From positions 1 through 64,000 of the forward strand of contig DATDIL010000162.1 in assembly GCA_036521075.1 (NCBI GenBank): a DNA stretch of 64,000 nt, in the 5' to 3' direction. The notes beneath the pieces were generated by a model. The model saw only the letters and a program-made list of their open reading frames with translations. It did no database searches and was not told the origin of the DNA. The translations under genes and the position numbers were made by a program. Source of the DNA: DAIDKA01 sp036521075 (lineage in GTDB: Bacteria; Pseudomonadota; Gammaproteobacteria; Steroidobacterales; Steroidobacteraceae). Every line of letters starts with the position of its first letter. Within the stretch, counting starts at the first letter, position 1. Below, in pieces: positions 47,669 to 56,989 of the stretch.

Positions 47669-49798
47669 CTATGCGGCTTGTTTCGTAAGCTCAGTGAAGG
47701 CAGCCGCGAGATCCGCCTGACGCACTTCGAGCTGGCGCACGCTCGCATCGGCCGCGAGCAGGCGGCGAACCACCGACTCGGCATCGACCGCGGTGATCGT
47801 GAGCTTGTGCGCATCCTGAGTGGCTTCGAGCACGCCTGGCCAGAGCCGTACGTCCTTGGCGGTGAGCGCGCCGGTACAGCTGATGTGGGTGCGGCTGACG
47901 ACGGAGCGAACCTCGGCGACGCTACCCGAGGCGATCACCTTGCCCCTCGCGAGCACCACGACGCGATCGGCCAACGCCTCGGCTTCCTCCAGGTAATGCG
48001 TCGTGAGCACGACCGAACAGCCGCCAGTGATCAGCCGGCGGATCGCCCGCCACATGTGCTCGCGCGCCTGCACGTCAAGCCCAACCGTGGGCTCATCGAG
48101 GAACAGAAGTTTGGGCTGTCCCACGACCGCCATCGCAAACTGTGCCTGCCGTTTCTGGCCCGCCGACAGTTTCGCGTAGCGTTGTCCGGCGAGCCCGCAT
48201 GTCCCGGTCAGCTCGAGTGTCTCTTGAACCGAAAGCGGCCGCGGATAGTAGCTCGCGGCGAGCTCGACGAGCTCGCGGACGCTCAGCAGGGGCTCGAGGG
48301 CAACTTCCTGCATCATCACGCCGATCTCGCGGCGGCTTTCGACATCGAATGGCGAGCGTCCCATCAGGCGCACTTGGCCGCCGTCGGCCTGCAGCAGGCC
48401 GAGCCACAAGGATATTGCGGTCGACTTGCCGGCGCCGTTTGGCCCGAGCAGGGCCAGAAGCTCGCCCCGGCGCACGTCGATCGCGACGCCATCGAGCGCG
48501 GGGCTCTTACCGTAGGACTTGCGAGCGCCGATGAGCTGGGCGAGCGGCTCGGCTTCAAGAAACAGGGGCGCCCTCTGCCGGGCGGGGACAGCGGCGGAGG
48601 CCGCGCGCTCGACGGCCGGCTTTGCGCGCGGGTACCTGCGGCCATTGAGGATCTCGCCGATCCACGTTGGTCGCACGAGGTAGTGATAGCTCACGAGCAG
48701 CACCGTCATCGTAATCGCAAGGATCAGTGGAAACTTGATGGCCCAGTGCCACGGTACCTTCGCGAACGCCGCGGCCAGGAAAAACACCAGCGGCAGGTGC
48801 GCGAGATACAGCCAGTATGAGGAATCCGCGAGGTAGCGACGCACCGCACTCGCGCCGTCGCAGAAGCGCAGCGCGGCGCCGATGATGCCGAAGCTCCAGT
48901 ACCACGATGAGAGCAGATAGCAGGCAGCGTAGAGCGGTGTTGCCGATGTGAGCAGATGCCCAAGCCATGGGGCCGTGGTACCGAGCTTGATGCCGGGCAC
49001 GCTCCGGCACGCAATGCTCAGTGCGAGGCCGACGATGAGCTGCCCGAGCCACCGCTTGCGCAGTTGAGTGAGCAGATCGAGCTGGCGATGCAACAGCCAG
49101 CCGACAATGAACGCCGTGCCGAATCCCACGAGCGCGGGCATCTGCGGGACCAGAGTGCTGTCTGGCGTGGGGATGCCACCGAGGACGGCGATCCGCTGGT
49201 CGAAGCCGAGAACCGCAAAAATCGGCGCAGCGAAAACCAGGGGCGCGGCATAGCTGCTCATCAGTGCGCGCGCACCGCGATCAAGCATCCGGCCTAAGCG
49301 CCCTGCCGCATCGACCTTGATGGAAAGGCCGTGGACGGCGAGCAACGCGACGTAAAAGATGCACAGGTAGTACAGAAACCATAGATGCACCAGTGGGAAG
49401 GCGCCCGCGGGAACGACTGCAGGGTGCGAAACAGCCGCTAACGTCGCCGGATCCGCACTGCGCGTCACCCCCCAGATCAGTGCCGCGATGGTGAGCGGCG
49501 CGAGAATGATCCAACCGACGGTGAGCGGTACGAGAATGCGCTTGGCCCGATCGGCGATGAAGCCGCGGGTGCCGCGGCGCGCGATCACGACCCGTGCGAA
49601 GAGCCCGGCGACTATGAAAAAGGTCGTCATGCGCCAGGCGTGGATCAGGAAGAACACGACGTTGAGCGTGGCGCTCTGCGAGACATCGTGCGCCGGGATC
49701 GGCAGGAAAAACGACATCGTCGCATGCAACACGATCCCGGCGAGGAGCGCGAAGGCGCGAACGGCGTCGAGTGCATGCAGGCGTTCTTGGCTTGACAT
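47669..49798 (-). CDS. Fusion of an OpgC-like membrane acyltransferase with an ABC ATPase
   Basis: A 709-residue protein. Residues 1 to about 390 are an acyltransferase-3/OpgC-type multispan domain (start RLHALDAVRAFALLAGIVLH, then HAWRMTTFFIVAGLFARVV, ending LVSYHYLVRPTWIGEI). About 30 linker residues lead to an ABC ATPase (about 425-640): Walker A LLGPNGAGKST, signature KLSAGQKRQAQFA, Walker B LLFLDEPTVGLD, H-loop TTHYLEEAEALAD, and a C-terminal extension of the drug-export type. The frame is continuous, with no stop or shift at the junction. The join suggests acylation coupled to export. It lies between two permease genes. Confidence 0.9.
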   Translation of the reverse strand: MSSQERLHALDAVRAFALLAGIVLHATMSFFLPIPAHDVSQSATLNVVFFLIHAWRMTTFFIVAGLFARVVIARRGTRGFIADRAKRILVPLTVGWIILAPLTIAALIWGVTRSADPATLAAVSHPAVVPAGAFPLVHLWFLYYLCIFYVALLAVHGLSIKVDAAGRLGRMLDRGARALMSSYAAPLVFAAPIFAVLGFDQRIAVLGGIPTPDSTLVPQMPALVGFGTAFIVGWLLHRQLDLLTQLRKRWLGQLIVGLALSIACRSVPGIKLGTTAPWLGHLLTSATPLYAACYLLSSWYWSFGIIGAALRFCDGASAVRRYLADSSYWLYLAHLPLVFFLAAAFAKVPWHWAIKFPLILAITMTVLLVSYHYLVRPTWIGEILNGRRYPRAKPAVERAASAAVPARQRAPLFLEAEPLAQLIGARKSYGKSPALDGVAIDVRRGELLALLGPNGAGKSTAISLWLGLLQADGGQVRLMGRSPFDVESRREIGVMMQEVALEPLLSVRELVELAASYYPRPLSVQETLELTGTCGLAGQRYAKLSAGQKRQAQFAMAVVGQPKLLFLDEPTVGLDVQAREHMWRAIRRLITGGCSVVLTTHYLEEAEALADRVVVLARGKVIASGSVAEVRSVVSRTHISCTGALTAKDVRLWPGVLEATQDAHKLTITAVDAESVVRRLLAADASVRQLEVRQADLAAAFTELTKQAA

Positions 49799-49807
49799 GA
49801 CGGCTCC

Positions 49808-50482
49808 TTACAGAAAGTCTTTCTTGCGAAGAATGATGAGCAGCGCTGCCGCGAGGGCGCTCAGGCTGCCGAGGATCTCAACCGTGAGCGAGGTGAGGAT
49901 CTCAGGAGACCAGACTGCCACTGGGCCCTTCGAAGCAAGCGCAACCGACGGACGACTCAGCAGCCAGGCAATCAGGAAACTGATCAGCACATTGCCGCAG
50001 ATAACCACAATCGTGTTCATCAGTACCGAGTCCGCCGCGAGCGCCACGGCGAGAAAGATGCAGAAATACAAGCACACATACATCATCACAGCCATTGTCA
50101 GCGGAATGAGACCGTGCGGGATCGGCGTCAGGGAAATCACAAGAATTGCGGCGGCGCCGAGCAGGCAGAACGGGATCAGAAACGCCAGCAGACTGGAGAT
50201 AAGCTTGGTCACCGCATACTGGGTCGTCGAGACCGGCAGGCTCAGCACGAACAGAATCACCCGATCCTTCTTCTCCTGAGTGACCGTACTGCCAACTAGA
50301 AAGACGTTGAGGAGGATGAGCACGCAGAGAAAGGAGACACTCCCGACGTAGAAAGTGATCGGCCCGCCGCCGAACAGCGCAAGCGCGAGCATCGCGAAGC
50401 CGAGCAATAGGGACCCGGCGATAATCGGCCATTGCAGGTAGAAATCCTTCAGCACCAGGCGCGTGACGACGGACCGGCTCAT
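49808..50482 (-). CDS. ABC-2-type permease
   Basis: A 224-residue membrane protein with six hydrophobic segments (LQWPIIAGSLLLGFAMLAL, GSVSFLCVLILLNVFLVG, LISSLLAFLIPFCLLGAA, LIPLTMAVMMYVCLYFCIFLA, and so on). The coupling region is EKKDRVILFVLSLPVSTTQYA. The ATG overlaps the preceding ATPase stop by 4 bases, so this permease pairs with that ATPase. The substrate is unknown. Confidence 0.88.
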   Translation of the reverse strand: MSRSVVTRLVLKDFYLQWPIIAGSLLLGFAMLALALFGGGPITFYVGSVSFLCVLILLNVFLVGSTVTQEKKDRVILFVLSLPVSTTQYAVTKLISSLLAFLIPFCLLGAAAILVISLTPIPHGLIPLTMAVMMYVCLYFCIFLAVALAADSVLMNTIVVICGNVLISFLIAWLLSRPSVALASKGPVAVWSPEILTSLTVEILGSLSALAAALLIILRKKDFL

Positions 50483-51375
50483 GAGGCACGCTCCTTGCGG
50501 TTCGCCATCACATTTGCGACGAAGATCTCCTCGAGGGTCATCCGTTGCACCTCATGGACGGTCGCGCCGGCGTTCACATACGCGCGCACCAGTTCGTTCG
50601 AGTATTCATTCGTCGTCACGGTTGCGATGTGACCGCTCTGGTCAACCGCAACGACGCCGGCAAGAGTGGGCAGCGTGAACCCGCCGGGCACCTCGAGCTT
50701 CAGACGCCGCCAGTGCTCGATGAAGCTCTCCTTGTCGCTCGAATCGATGATGCGGCCGCGGTCGATGAACGTGATCTGATCGGAGATCTGCTCCACATCC
50801 TGCGTGTTGTGAGAGGAAAAGAGGATGGCGCGACGCTCGTCGCGCAGCACGTCCATCAGTTCGACGAGCATCTCGTGGCGCGCGACGGGATCGAGGCCGG
50901 TGGTGGGTTCATCGAGCAGCAGCAGACGCGGGCGGCGCGCGAGCATCAGCAGCAATGTCGCTTTCGCGCGCTCACCGTGGGAGAGGCTTCTGATCTGCTG
51001 CTCGGTGCGCAAGTTGAAACGCTTGAGCAAGGTCTGTGCGTACGGCGCGTCCCAGCTTGGATAGATGGAAGCAACGAACCGCATGTGCCAACCGAGCGTT
51101 CCGTAGCCGTAGAGGCGCATGTCCTCGGAGACGTAGCCGACCTGCCACTTTGCGGCCACCTGCTCCTCGGGCATGGAGCGCCCCAGCACGCGCACCTGTC
51201 CGTGGTCCTGGTGTATCAGCGACATCAGGATCCGGATGAGCGTCGATTTGCCGGCGCCATTCGGGCCGACCAGGCCCATGATCTGTCCGCACGGAAGCGT
51301 CAGGCTCACATCGTTGAGCGCAAAGAAGCGATATGCCTTTGCGACCGCTTCGAGTTCAATTGCCAGGTCCGTCAT
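50479..51375 (-). CDS. ABC transporter ATP-binding protein (YtrB-like)
   Basis: A 298-residue ABC ATPase. Walker A GLVGPNGAGKST, Q-loop region WQVGYVSEDMRLYGY, signature RSLSHGERAKATLLL (LSHGE in place of LSGGQ), Walker B LLLLDEPTTGLD, H-loop FSSHNTQDVEQIS. A C-terminal regulatory extension of about 80 residues follows. It overlaps ytrA upstream and the permease downstream by 4 bases each, so it is a tightly coupled cassette. Such YtrA-linked transporters respond to cell-wall antibiotics or act in stationary phase. Confidence 0.93.
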   Translation of the reverse strand: MTDLAIELEAVAKAYRFFALNDVSLTLPCGQIMGLVGPNGAGKSTLIRILMSLIHQDHGQVRVLGRSMPEEQVAAKWQVGYVSEDMRLYGYGTLGWHMRFVASIYPSWDAPYAQTLLKRFNLRTEQQIRSLSHGERAKATLLLMLARRPRLLLLDEPTTGLDPVARHEMLVELMDVLRDERRAILFSSHNTQDVEQISDQITFIDRGRIIDSSDKESFIEHWRRLKLEVPGGFTLPTLAGVVAVDQSGHIATVTTNEYSNELVRAYVNAGATVHEVQRMTLEEIFVANVMANRKERAS

Positions 51376-51761
51376 GATTTCTTCCCCCCCTCCGTCATCT
51401 GCACGCGCATCCGCTCGATCACTTCCTCGGGCGTCAGCGCAAGTTCGCGCCCGATCTGTGCAGCCGCGGCGAGGTGTTGATCGAGTTCCTCGCGTCGCAG
51501 CTGGCTGCTCAAGTCCACCTGCTCCGCCACGAACGAGGCCTTGCCTTGGCGCGTGACAATCACGCCCTCGCGTTCGAGTTCGAGATACGCACGCTTCACC
51601 GTAATCACGCTTACTTGGGCGGAGACCGCGAGTGCCCGAATCGACGGCAGCTCATCCCCTGCCTGCCAGTCCCCGATGGCGATGCGGTGGCGAATCTGCT
51701 CGATGATCTGCAGGTACATGGGCCGCCGGTCGGCCTGGGAGATCGTGATGTAGCTGTGCAT
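51372..51761 (-). CDS. GntR-family regulator, YtrA subfamily
   Basis: A 129-residue GntR regulator of the short YtrA type, with the wHTH PMYLQIIEQIRHRIAIGDW, GDELPSIRALAVSAQVSVITVKRAY and a short dimerising tail (about 50 residues). The ATG at 51761 (MHSYITISQADRR) is chosen; a GTG at 51773 is possible. The start codon lies inside a perfect palindrome (51755-51774), so the protein probably represses its own operon by binding there. The operon is ytrA, ABC ATPase, permease, fusion protein, permease. Confidence 0.92.
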   Translation of the reverse strand: MHSYITISQADRRPMYLQIIEQIRHRIAIGDWQAGDELPSIRALAVSAQVSVITVKRAYLELEREGVIVTRQGKASFVAEQVDLSSQLRREELDQHLAAAAQIGRELALTPEEVIERMRVQMTEGGKKS

Positions 51762-51796
51762 ATGAGTATGCACAGTATATACAGAATTATCAGTTA
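51755..51796. promoter_or_regulatory. ytrA operon promoter and perfect operator palindrome
   Basis: TGTGCATA (51755-51762), TGAG, TATGCACA (51767-51774) is a perfect 8+4+8 palindrome that covers the translation start of ytrA. Read on the minus strand, TATACT directly precedes it, with a weak TTGCAT 16 bases further up. The transcript may thus start within or just before the operator, giving a very short leader. Confidence 0.68.
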
Positions 51797-51936
51797 TGCA
51801 AGCGGCCGGGACTGAGGGCCGTGGCTTGCGCGCTTCCGACTTAATAGTCGCCGCAGGTCACCGGCCCGGTTAAATCGCAACTTGAGGTATTTATTGAAGA
51901 AAAGTACGGGGTGTGCTGGCTGATGACCCCGTGGGC

Positions 51937-52992
51937 TCAACGAAAGCGACTGAGGATCTGGTCCAATCCCTTCGATCCGGGAGACAGCTTCTCGTAGGGC
52001 ACACTGTTCAACGGCTCGTCGGGAGTGCCATTGAGCTCGTGAAACTCGCCTTGCGAGGCTTCCACGTGCAGCAGCCCGGTCAAGTACTCGCCCCGTTTCA
52101 TATGTTCCTGGATACAGGCGCTCGCGGCTGCCCGATCGGTCGGATCGTAGCCGGCCTGACATTTGCGCAACACGATGCGACTGCCGTCGTGCAGCACCAC
52201 CGGGAGTGCCTCGCCCTCACCGTAATTCACCTTGATCTCACGCTCGAACGGAACGAAGTCGGCATGGACTGCCGGCTCATAATGCTCACGAGTGTAAGCG
52301 TAGCTCTTGGTGGACCCTTCGTGATCATTGAATGTGACACAGGGAGACACGACATCGATTAGTGCGAAGCCGTTGTGGTTCAGGCCGGCCTGAACAAGCG
52401 GCACGAGCTGCTCCTTGTCCCCCGAGAAGCTGCGCGCGACGAACGATGCGCCCAAAGTCATCGCCAACAACACCGGGTCCATGGGCGGCTGCAGGTTGGC
52501 CTCGCCCTTCTTCGCCGTCGTGCCGATGTCGGCCGAAGCGGAGAATTGACCCTTTGTCAGGCCGTAGACGCCGTTATTCTCGATGATGTACAGCATGTTG
52601 AGATTGCGGCGTATGGCATGGCAGAACTGCCCGAGGCCGATGGAGAGTGTATCGCCGTCGCCTGACACGCCCACATAATGCAGCCGTCGATTGGCGGCAT
52701 TGGCGCCCATGGCGATCGAGGGCATGCGACCGTGAACGGAGTTGAATCCGTGGCCACCACTGACGAAGTAGGCGGTGGTCTTGGACGAGCAGCCGATACC
52801 AGAGAGCTTCACCATGTTCTGCGGCTCGATGGACAAGCTCCAGCATGCTTCAACGATTGCAGCGGTGATCGAGTCATGCCCGCAGCCCGCGCACAACGTA
52901 GACATCGCCCCCTCGTAATCGCGGCGCGTCAAGCCGAGCTCATTGGCAGGCAGCGACGGGTGAGCGACTTTGGGCTTGGGGAAGAATGTCAT
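51937..52992 (-). CDS. korB: 2-oxoacid:ferredoxin oxidoreductase, beta subunit
   Basis: A 351-residue beta subunit, which binds thiamine diphosphate. Motifs: CAGCGHDSITAAIVEACW (cluster ligand Cys), LSGIGCSSKTTAYF, the TPP motif VSGDGDTLSIGLGQFCHAIRRN, IENNGVYGLTKGQ. With KorA it oxidises 2-oxoglutarate (or a related 2-oxoacid) with CoA to acyl-CoA, CO2 and reduced ferredoxin. AGGAG lies upstream of the ATG. It ends the three-gene operon that starts with the FAD/Fe-S protein at 56686. The 12-base gap to korA shows co-translation. Confidence 0.93.
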   Translation of the reverse strand: MTFFPKPKVAHPSLPANELGLTRRDYEGAMSTLCAGCGHDSITAAIVEACWSLSIEPQNMVKLSGIGCSSKTTAYFVSGGHGFNSVHGRMPSIAMGANAANRRLHYVGVSGDGDTLSIGLGQFCHAIRRNLNMLYIIENNGVYGLTKGQFSASADIGTTAKKGEANLQPPMDPVLLAMTLGASFVARSFSGDKEQLVPLVQAGLNHNGFALIDVVSPCVTFNDHEGSTKSYAYTREHYEPAVHADFVPFEREIKVNYGEGEALPVVLHDGSRIVLRKCQAGYDPTDRAAASACIQEHMKRGEYLTGLLHVEASQGEFHELNGTPDEPLNSVPYEKLSPGSKGLDQILSRFR

Positions 52993-53004
52993 GAAGGCTC
53001 CTGA

Positions 53005-54831
53005 TTAACCAAGCGCGACGCCCGGTTCCTTCCGCAGTGGCCGCACCTGCGCCAAAATCCCCTCCACGATGAACCCGGAGGAAATCGGCAGTCCGCTGTA
53101 ATGCAACAGCGAGCGCAGTTTGGACTTCTCGACCGCGCTTTCCAAAGTCAGCAATGACTTGAACTGCGCGTCGCGATTTTGCTCCACGACGAACAGCATC
53201 CGATGGGCGGCAAGAAACTGTTCCACTTCCTCCCCGAACGGAAATCCCCGCACCCGCATATAATCGATGCCCACCCCGTCCGCCTTGAGAACATCCATCG
53301 CTTCGCGAACCGCGCCGTCGCAGCTGCCGAGCGACACGATGCCGATATCACTACCGGCGGTGGTATCGATGACGGCGCGCGGCACCAGCCGCTTGGCCGT
53401 CTCCCACTTCTTGAGCAGCCGATCGAGCACAATCTGGTACTCAACCGAGTCCTCGGTGTAGGTCCCGTATTGCGTGTGTCCCGAGCCACGAGTGAAGTAA
53501 GCGGCCTTCGGATGGACGCCAGGCAGTGACCGGGCCGCAATCCCGTCGCCATCCTTGTCGAGGTAGCGATAAAATTTCTCGAGCTTCTCGACATCCGCGC
53601 GGTCCACTACCTTGCCGCGATCGGGCCGATAGCTGTCATCCCACTTCAGATCGCGGCACATCCAGTCGTTCATGCCGATGTCGAGATCGGACAGCATGAA
53701 AACCGGGGACTGCAGTCGCTCCGCCAGATCGAATGCCTGGGCGGCCATGTAGAAGCACTCTTCGGGATTGGCCGGATACAGGCACACATGACGGGTGTCG
53801 CCGTGCGAGGCGTAGGCGCATGCCATGATGTCGCATTGCTGTGTGCGCGTCGGCATGCCGGTGGATGGTCCGGCACGCTGGATGTCGAAAATCACGGTCG
53901 GGATTTCCGTGTAGTAGGCCAGCCCGATGAACTCGTTCATCAGCGAGATGCCGGGACCCGAGGTGGCCGTGAAAGCGCGGGCGCCGTTCCAGGCGGCGCC
54001 GATCACCATTCCGATTGCGGCCAGTTCGTCCTCGGCCTGAATGATCGCGAAGTTCTTACGGCCCGTTTCCGCATCGACGCGCGTGCGCTGGCAGAAGGAC
54101 TTGAAGGCATCCATCACCGAGGTCGACGGGGTGATCGGATACCAGGCGCCCACGGTGGCGCCGGCGTACACGGCGCCAAGCGCCGCGGCGGTGTTGCCGT
54201 CGATCATGAGATGACCGCCGGTCGCATTCATCGGCTGTACATGCAGCGGCAGCGGACAGGTGAAATGCTGCTTCGCATAGTCATAGCCGAGCTGGATCGC
54301 TTTCATATTGCTTTCCACCAGCTGCTGCTTCTTCGCGTAGGTTTCGGCCAGCAGCTGGCGGATACGTTCGAGATCGAGGTCAAGCAGCGCCGCCAGAACT
54401 CCCGCATAGCAAATATTCTTCATCAGGATGCGCGTTCGCACGCCGTTGAAGTTTTCATTGCAAATGCGCGCCAGGGGCACGCCGATCACGGTTATGTCCT
54501 CGCGCTTCAACAGCGCCGGGCGCGGCCAGGTCGAGTCATAAACCAGATAGCCGCCGGGGGCGACTTCCTTCAGATCCCTGGCGTAGGTCTCGGCGTTCAT
54601 CGCAATCATGATGTCCACGCGGCCGGAGCGGGCCACGTAGCCGTGCTTGCACACCCGGATCTCATACCATGTCGGCAGCCCCTGAATGTTGGAGGGGAAG
54701 TAGTTCTTCCCCATCACGGGGATGCCGCTTCGGAAAATGGATTTCATCAACAGGCTGTTGGCACTCGCCGAGCCGGTGCCGTTGACCGAGGCGATCTTGA
54801 TCACAAGGTCGTTACTGCGGGGGATTGACAT
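53005..54831 (-). CDS. korA: 2-oxoacid:ferredoxin oxidoreductase, fused gamma-alpha subunit
   Basis: A 608-residue alpha subunit with an N-terminal gamma domain (residues about 1-190: VNGTGSASANSLLMKSIFRSG, PTWYEIRVCKHGYVAR) joined to the alpha pyrimidine-binding domain (GNTAAALGAVYAGATVGAWYP, ITPSTSVMDAF, TATSGPGISLMNEFIGLAYY, QRAGPSTGMPTRTQQCDI). A transketolase-C-like domain is at the end (DIGIVSLGSCDGAVREAMDV). This is the standard gamma-alpha fusion of Kor enzymes. The conserved YPITPST and PSTGMPT fit the 2-oxoglutarate branch; a different 2-oxoacid cannot be excluded. Confidence 0.93.
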   Translation of the reverse strand: MSIPRSNDLVIKIASVNGTGSASANSLLMKSIFRSGIPVMGKNYFPSNIQGLPTWYEIRVCKHGYVARSGRVDIMIAMNAETYARDLKEVAPGGYLVYDSTWPRPALLKREDITVIGVPLARICNENFNGVRTRILMKNICYAGVLAALLDLDLERIRQLLAETYAKKQQLVESNMKAIQLGYDYAKQHFTCPLPLHVQPMNATGGHLMIDGNTAAALGAVYAGATVGAWYPITPSTSVMDAFKSFCQRTRVDAETGRKNFAIIQAEDELAAIGMVIGAAWNGARAFTATSGPGISLMNEFIGLAYYTEIPTVIFDIQRAGPSTGMPTRTQQCDIMACAYASHGDTRHVCLYPANPEECFYMAAQAFDLAERLQSPVFMLSDLDIGMNDWMCRDLKWDDSYRPDRGKVVDRADVEKLEKFYRYLDKDGDGIAARSLPGVHPKAAYFTRGSGHTQYGTYTEDSVEYQIVLDRLLKKWETAKRLVPRAVIDTTAGSDIGIVSLGSCDGAVREAMDVLKADGVGIDYMRVRGFPFGEEVEQFLAAHRMLFVVEQNRDAQFKSLLTLESAVEKSKLRSLLHYSGLPISSGFIVEGILAQVRPLRKEPGVALG

Positions 54832-54871
54832 GTCTTGTCTGGTTTGATCCGGTGACTCGGCCCAGGCGCGC

Positions 54872-56686
54872 TCAGGCGATTTTCGGCTTTTTCGCCTGCA
54901 GGGAGCGAGCCTCGTCTTTCACCTGAGGCCAGTGGACGTAGGACTTCTGCATATCCCATGCGGCCGTCGGGCACCGCTCGGCACACAGCCCACAGTGAAC
55001 GCACAGGTCCTCGTCCTTCACCATAATGCGTCCGGTCTGCGGCAGCGGCGCCGACACCAACAGCGGCTGCTGCAGATTTTTCGCGGGCGCTTTCAAGCGC
55101 GAGCGCAACTCGGTCTCCGTGCCGTTTGCGGTGATCGTCAGGCAGTCGACTGGACAGATGTCCAGACACGCATCGCATTCGATGCACAGCTTGGCAGAGA
55201 AGACGGTCTGAATATCGCAATTCAAGCAACGCTGCACTTCCTGAGCGGCCTGCTCTGCGCTGAAGCCCAACTCCACCTCGATGTTGATTTTCTTGAAGCG
55301 CTCCTTGAGCGATACGTGGGGCATCAAGCGCCGCTCGACCGGCGCGTAATCGTTGGCATATGACCACTCATGCATGCCCATTTTGCGGCTCTGCAGATTC
55401 ACTCCGGGGGGCAGTCGGTCGGCCACCACTTCGCCGTGACAGTGACGGTGTATGGAGATCGCCGCCTGATGGCCGTGCTCGACGGCCCAGATGATGTTCT
55501 TGGGGCCGAACGCCGCATCGCCCCCGAAGAACACCCCGGTACGGGTTGATTGGAAGGTGGTCTGATCCACCTGTGGGACATCCCACTTGTCGAATTCGAT
55601 GCCCAGGTCCCGCTCGATCCAGGGGAAGGCATTTTCCTGCCCGATCGCCAGAATCACATCGTCGGCGGGAAGGAATTCCTCTCCCAAAAGCCGTTCCGCG
55701 GTGATGCGGCCCGTGTCATCAACGTCGTACTCCATCTTGTCGAACAGCATGCCCGTCAGTTTGCCGTTCTCGATCACAAAAGACTTGGGCGAGCGGTTGA
55801 TGACGATCTCGACGTTTTCTTCCTCAGCGTCATCCAGTTCCCAGGCGGATGCCTTGAAAAAGCCGCGCGGCTTGCGCGCCATGACCTTCACGCTCCTGGC
55901 ACCGAGTCTGAGGCTGGTACGGCAGCAATCCATCGCCGTGTTACCGACACCGATAATCAGCACGCGTTCACCGATCTTCTCGATATGTTTGAAAGCCACG
56001 GACTCCAACCAGGCGATTCCGATGTGGATGTTCGCGGCGCCGGCCTCCCGGCCCGGCAGTCTCAGTTCCTTTCCCTTGGGCGCACCGGATCCCACGAAAA
56101 CGGCATCGAAGCCTCCGGATTGCAGTAGCTCGCGCATACTGCGAATCGGATGACCGAGCTTCAAGTCCACGCCTCGGTCCGTGATATAGGCGATCTCCTC
56201 ATTCAGCACTTCTTGAGGCAGCCGGAAGGAGGGGATATTGGTGCGCATCAAGCCGCCCGGTTCGACGGCCTGTTCGAATATGGTGACCTCATAGCCCAGC
56301 GGCACCAGATCGTTGGCTACCGTCAGCGATGCGCAACCCGCGCCGATGCAGGCGATACGCCGGCCGTTCTTGAGCTTAGGCACGGCCGGCAAAAATCCGG
56401 TGATATCGTCGCGGTTATCCGCAGCAACCCGCTTGAGCCGGCATATGGCGACCGGCTTTTGCTCGACGCGCGCCCGCCGGCAAGCCGGCTCGCAGGGGCG
56501 GTCGCATACACGACCGAGAATTCCCGGGAAGACATTCGAGTCGCGATTCACCAGGTAGGCCTCGGTGAAGCGGCCCTGTGCAATCAGACGGATGTACTCC
56601 GGAACATCAGTGTGGGCCGGACAGGCCCATTGGCAATCAACGACTCGATGATAGTAGTCGGGATTCGAAGTATCAGTTGGTTCCAT
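54872..56686 (-). CDS. GltD-like FAD-dependent oxidoreductase with Fe-S clusters, Kor partner
   Basis: A 604-residue flavoprotein. The N-terminal Fer4_20-type domain has CQWACPAHTDVPEYI and CDRPCEPACRR (4Fe-4S ligands). Two Rossmann domains follow with ACIGAGCASLTVANDLVPLG (FAD) and LIIGVGNTAMDCCRTSLRLG (NAD(P)), then GVFFGGDAAFGPKNIIWAVE. A C-terminal ferredoxin-like domain has CIECDACLDICPVDCL and CVHCGLCAERCP. It should pass electrons between NAD(P)H and the ferredoxin-like centres of KorAB. The start ATG at 56686 is chosen over a GTG 25 codons up. First gene of the operon with korA and korB. Confidence 0.92.
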   Translation of the reverse strand: MEPTDTSNPDYYHRVVDCQWACPAHTDVPEYIRLIAQGRFTEAYLVNRDSNVFPGILGRVCDRPCEPACRRARVEQKPVAICRLKRVAADNRDDITGFLPAVPKLKNGRRIACIGAGCASLTVANDLVPLGYEVTIFEQAVEPGGLMRTNIPSFRLPQEVLNEEIAYITDRGVDLKLGHPIRSMRELLQSGGFDAVFVGSGAPKGKELRLPGREAGAANIHIGIAWLESVAFKHIEKIGERVLIIGVGNTAMDCCRTSLRLGARSVKVMARKPRGFFKASAWELDDAEEENVEIVINRSPKSFVIENGKLTGMLFDKMEYDVDDTGRITAERLLGEEFLPADDVILAIGQENAFPWIERDLGIEFDKWDVPQVDQTTFQSTRTGVFFGGDAAFGPKNIIWAVEHGHQAAISIHRHCHGEVVADRLPPGVNLQSRKMGMHEWSYANDYAPVERRLMPHVSLKERFKKINIEVELGFSAEQAAQEVQRCLNCDIQTVFSAKLCIECDACLDICPVDCLTITANGTETELRSRLKAPAKNLQQPLLVSAPLPQTGRIMVKDEDLCVHCGLCAERCPTAAWDMQKSYVHWPQVKDEARSLQAKKPKIA

Positions 56687-56989
56687 TCCAAGCGCGGCCG
56701 GCGCGGAGCCCCCTCGTAATGCCAAGCCGATTGAGTATAGAGGGGTACCGCAGAATGTCACCCGGGAAGATAAGATATGTACGACCTGTTAATTTATTTA
56801 ACATAATGTAATGGGATTGAATCATCTGGGCCTGGCCACTCCTGGACCGCTGCGGCGTGGTTGACCGTTCAACCACCTTCATGCAGGAAAAGCTGTTGCC
56901 GTAGGAGCAGGGGAGCCGGCGCGCCGGGCGAACCCAGGAATGCCGATAGACTCAGTGGCTTAAGTGCTGGCCACACGCGAGGACGGGTC

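Noticed and set aside
47678..48820. 380-codon + strand frame over the fusion gene
   Set aside because: Antisense to the ABC ATPase half; the sense strand has complete Walker A, signature and Walker B motifs.
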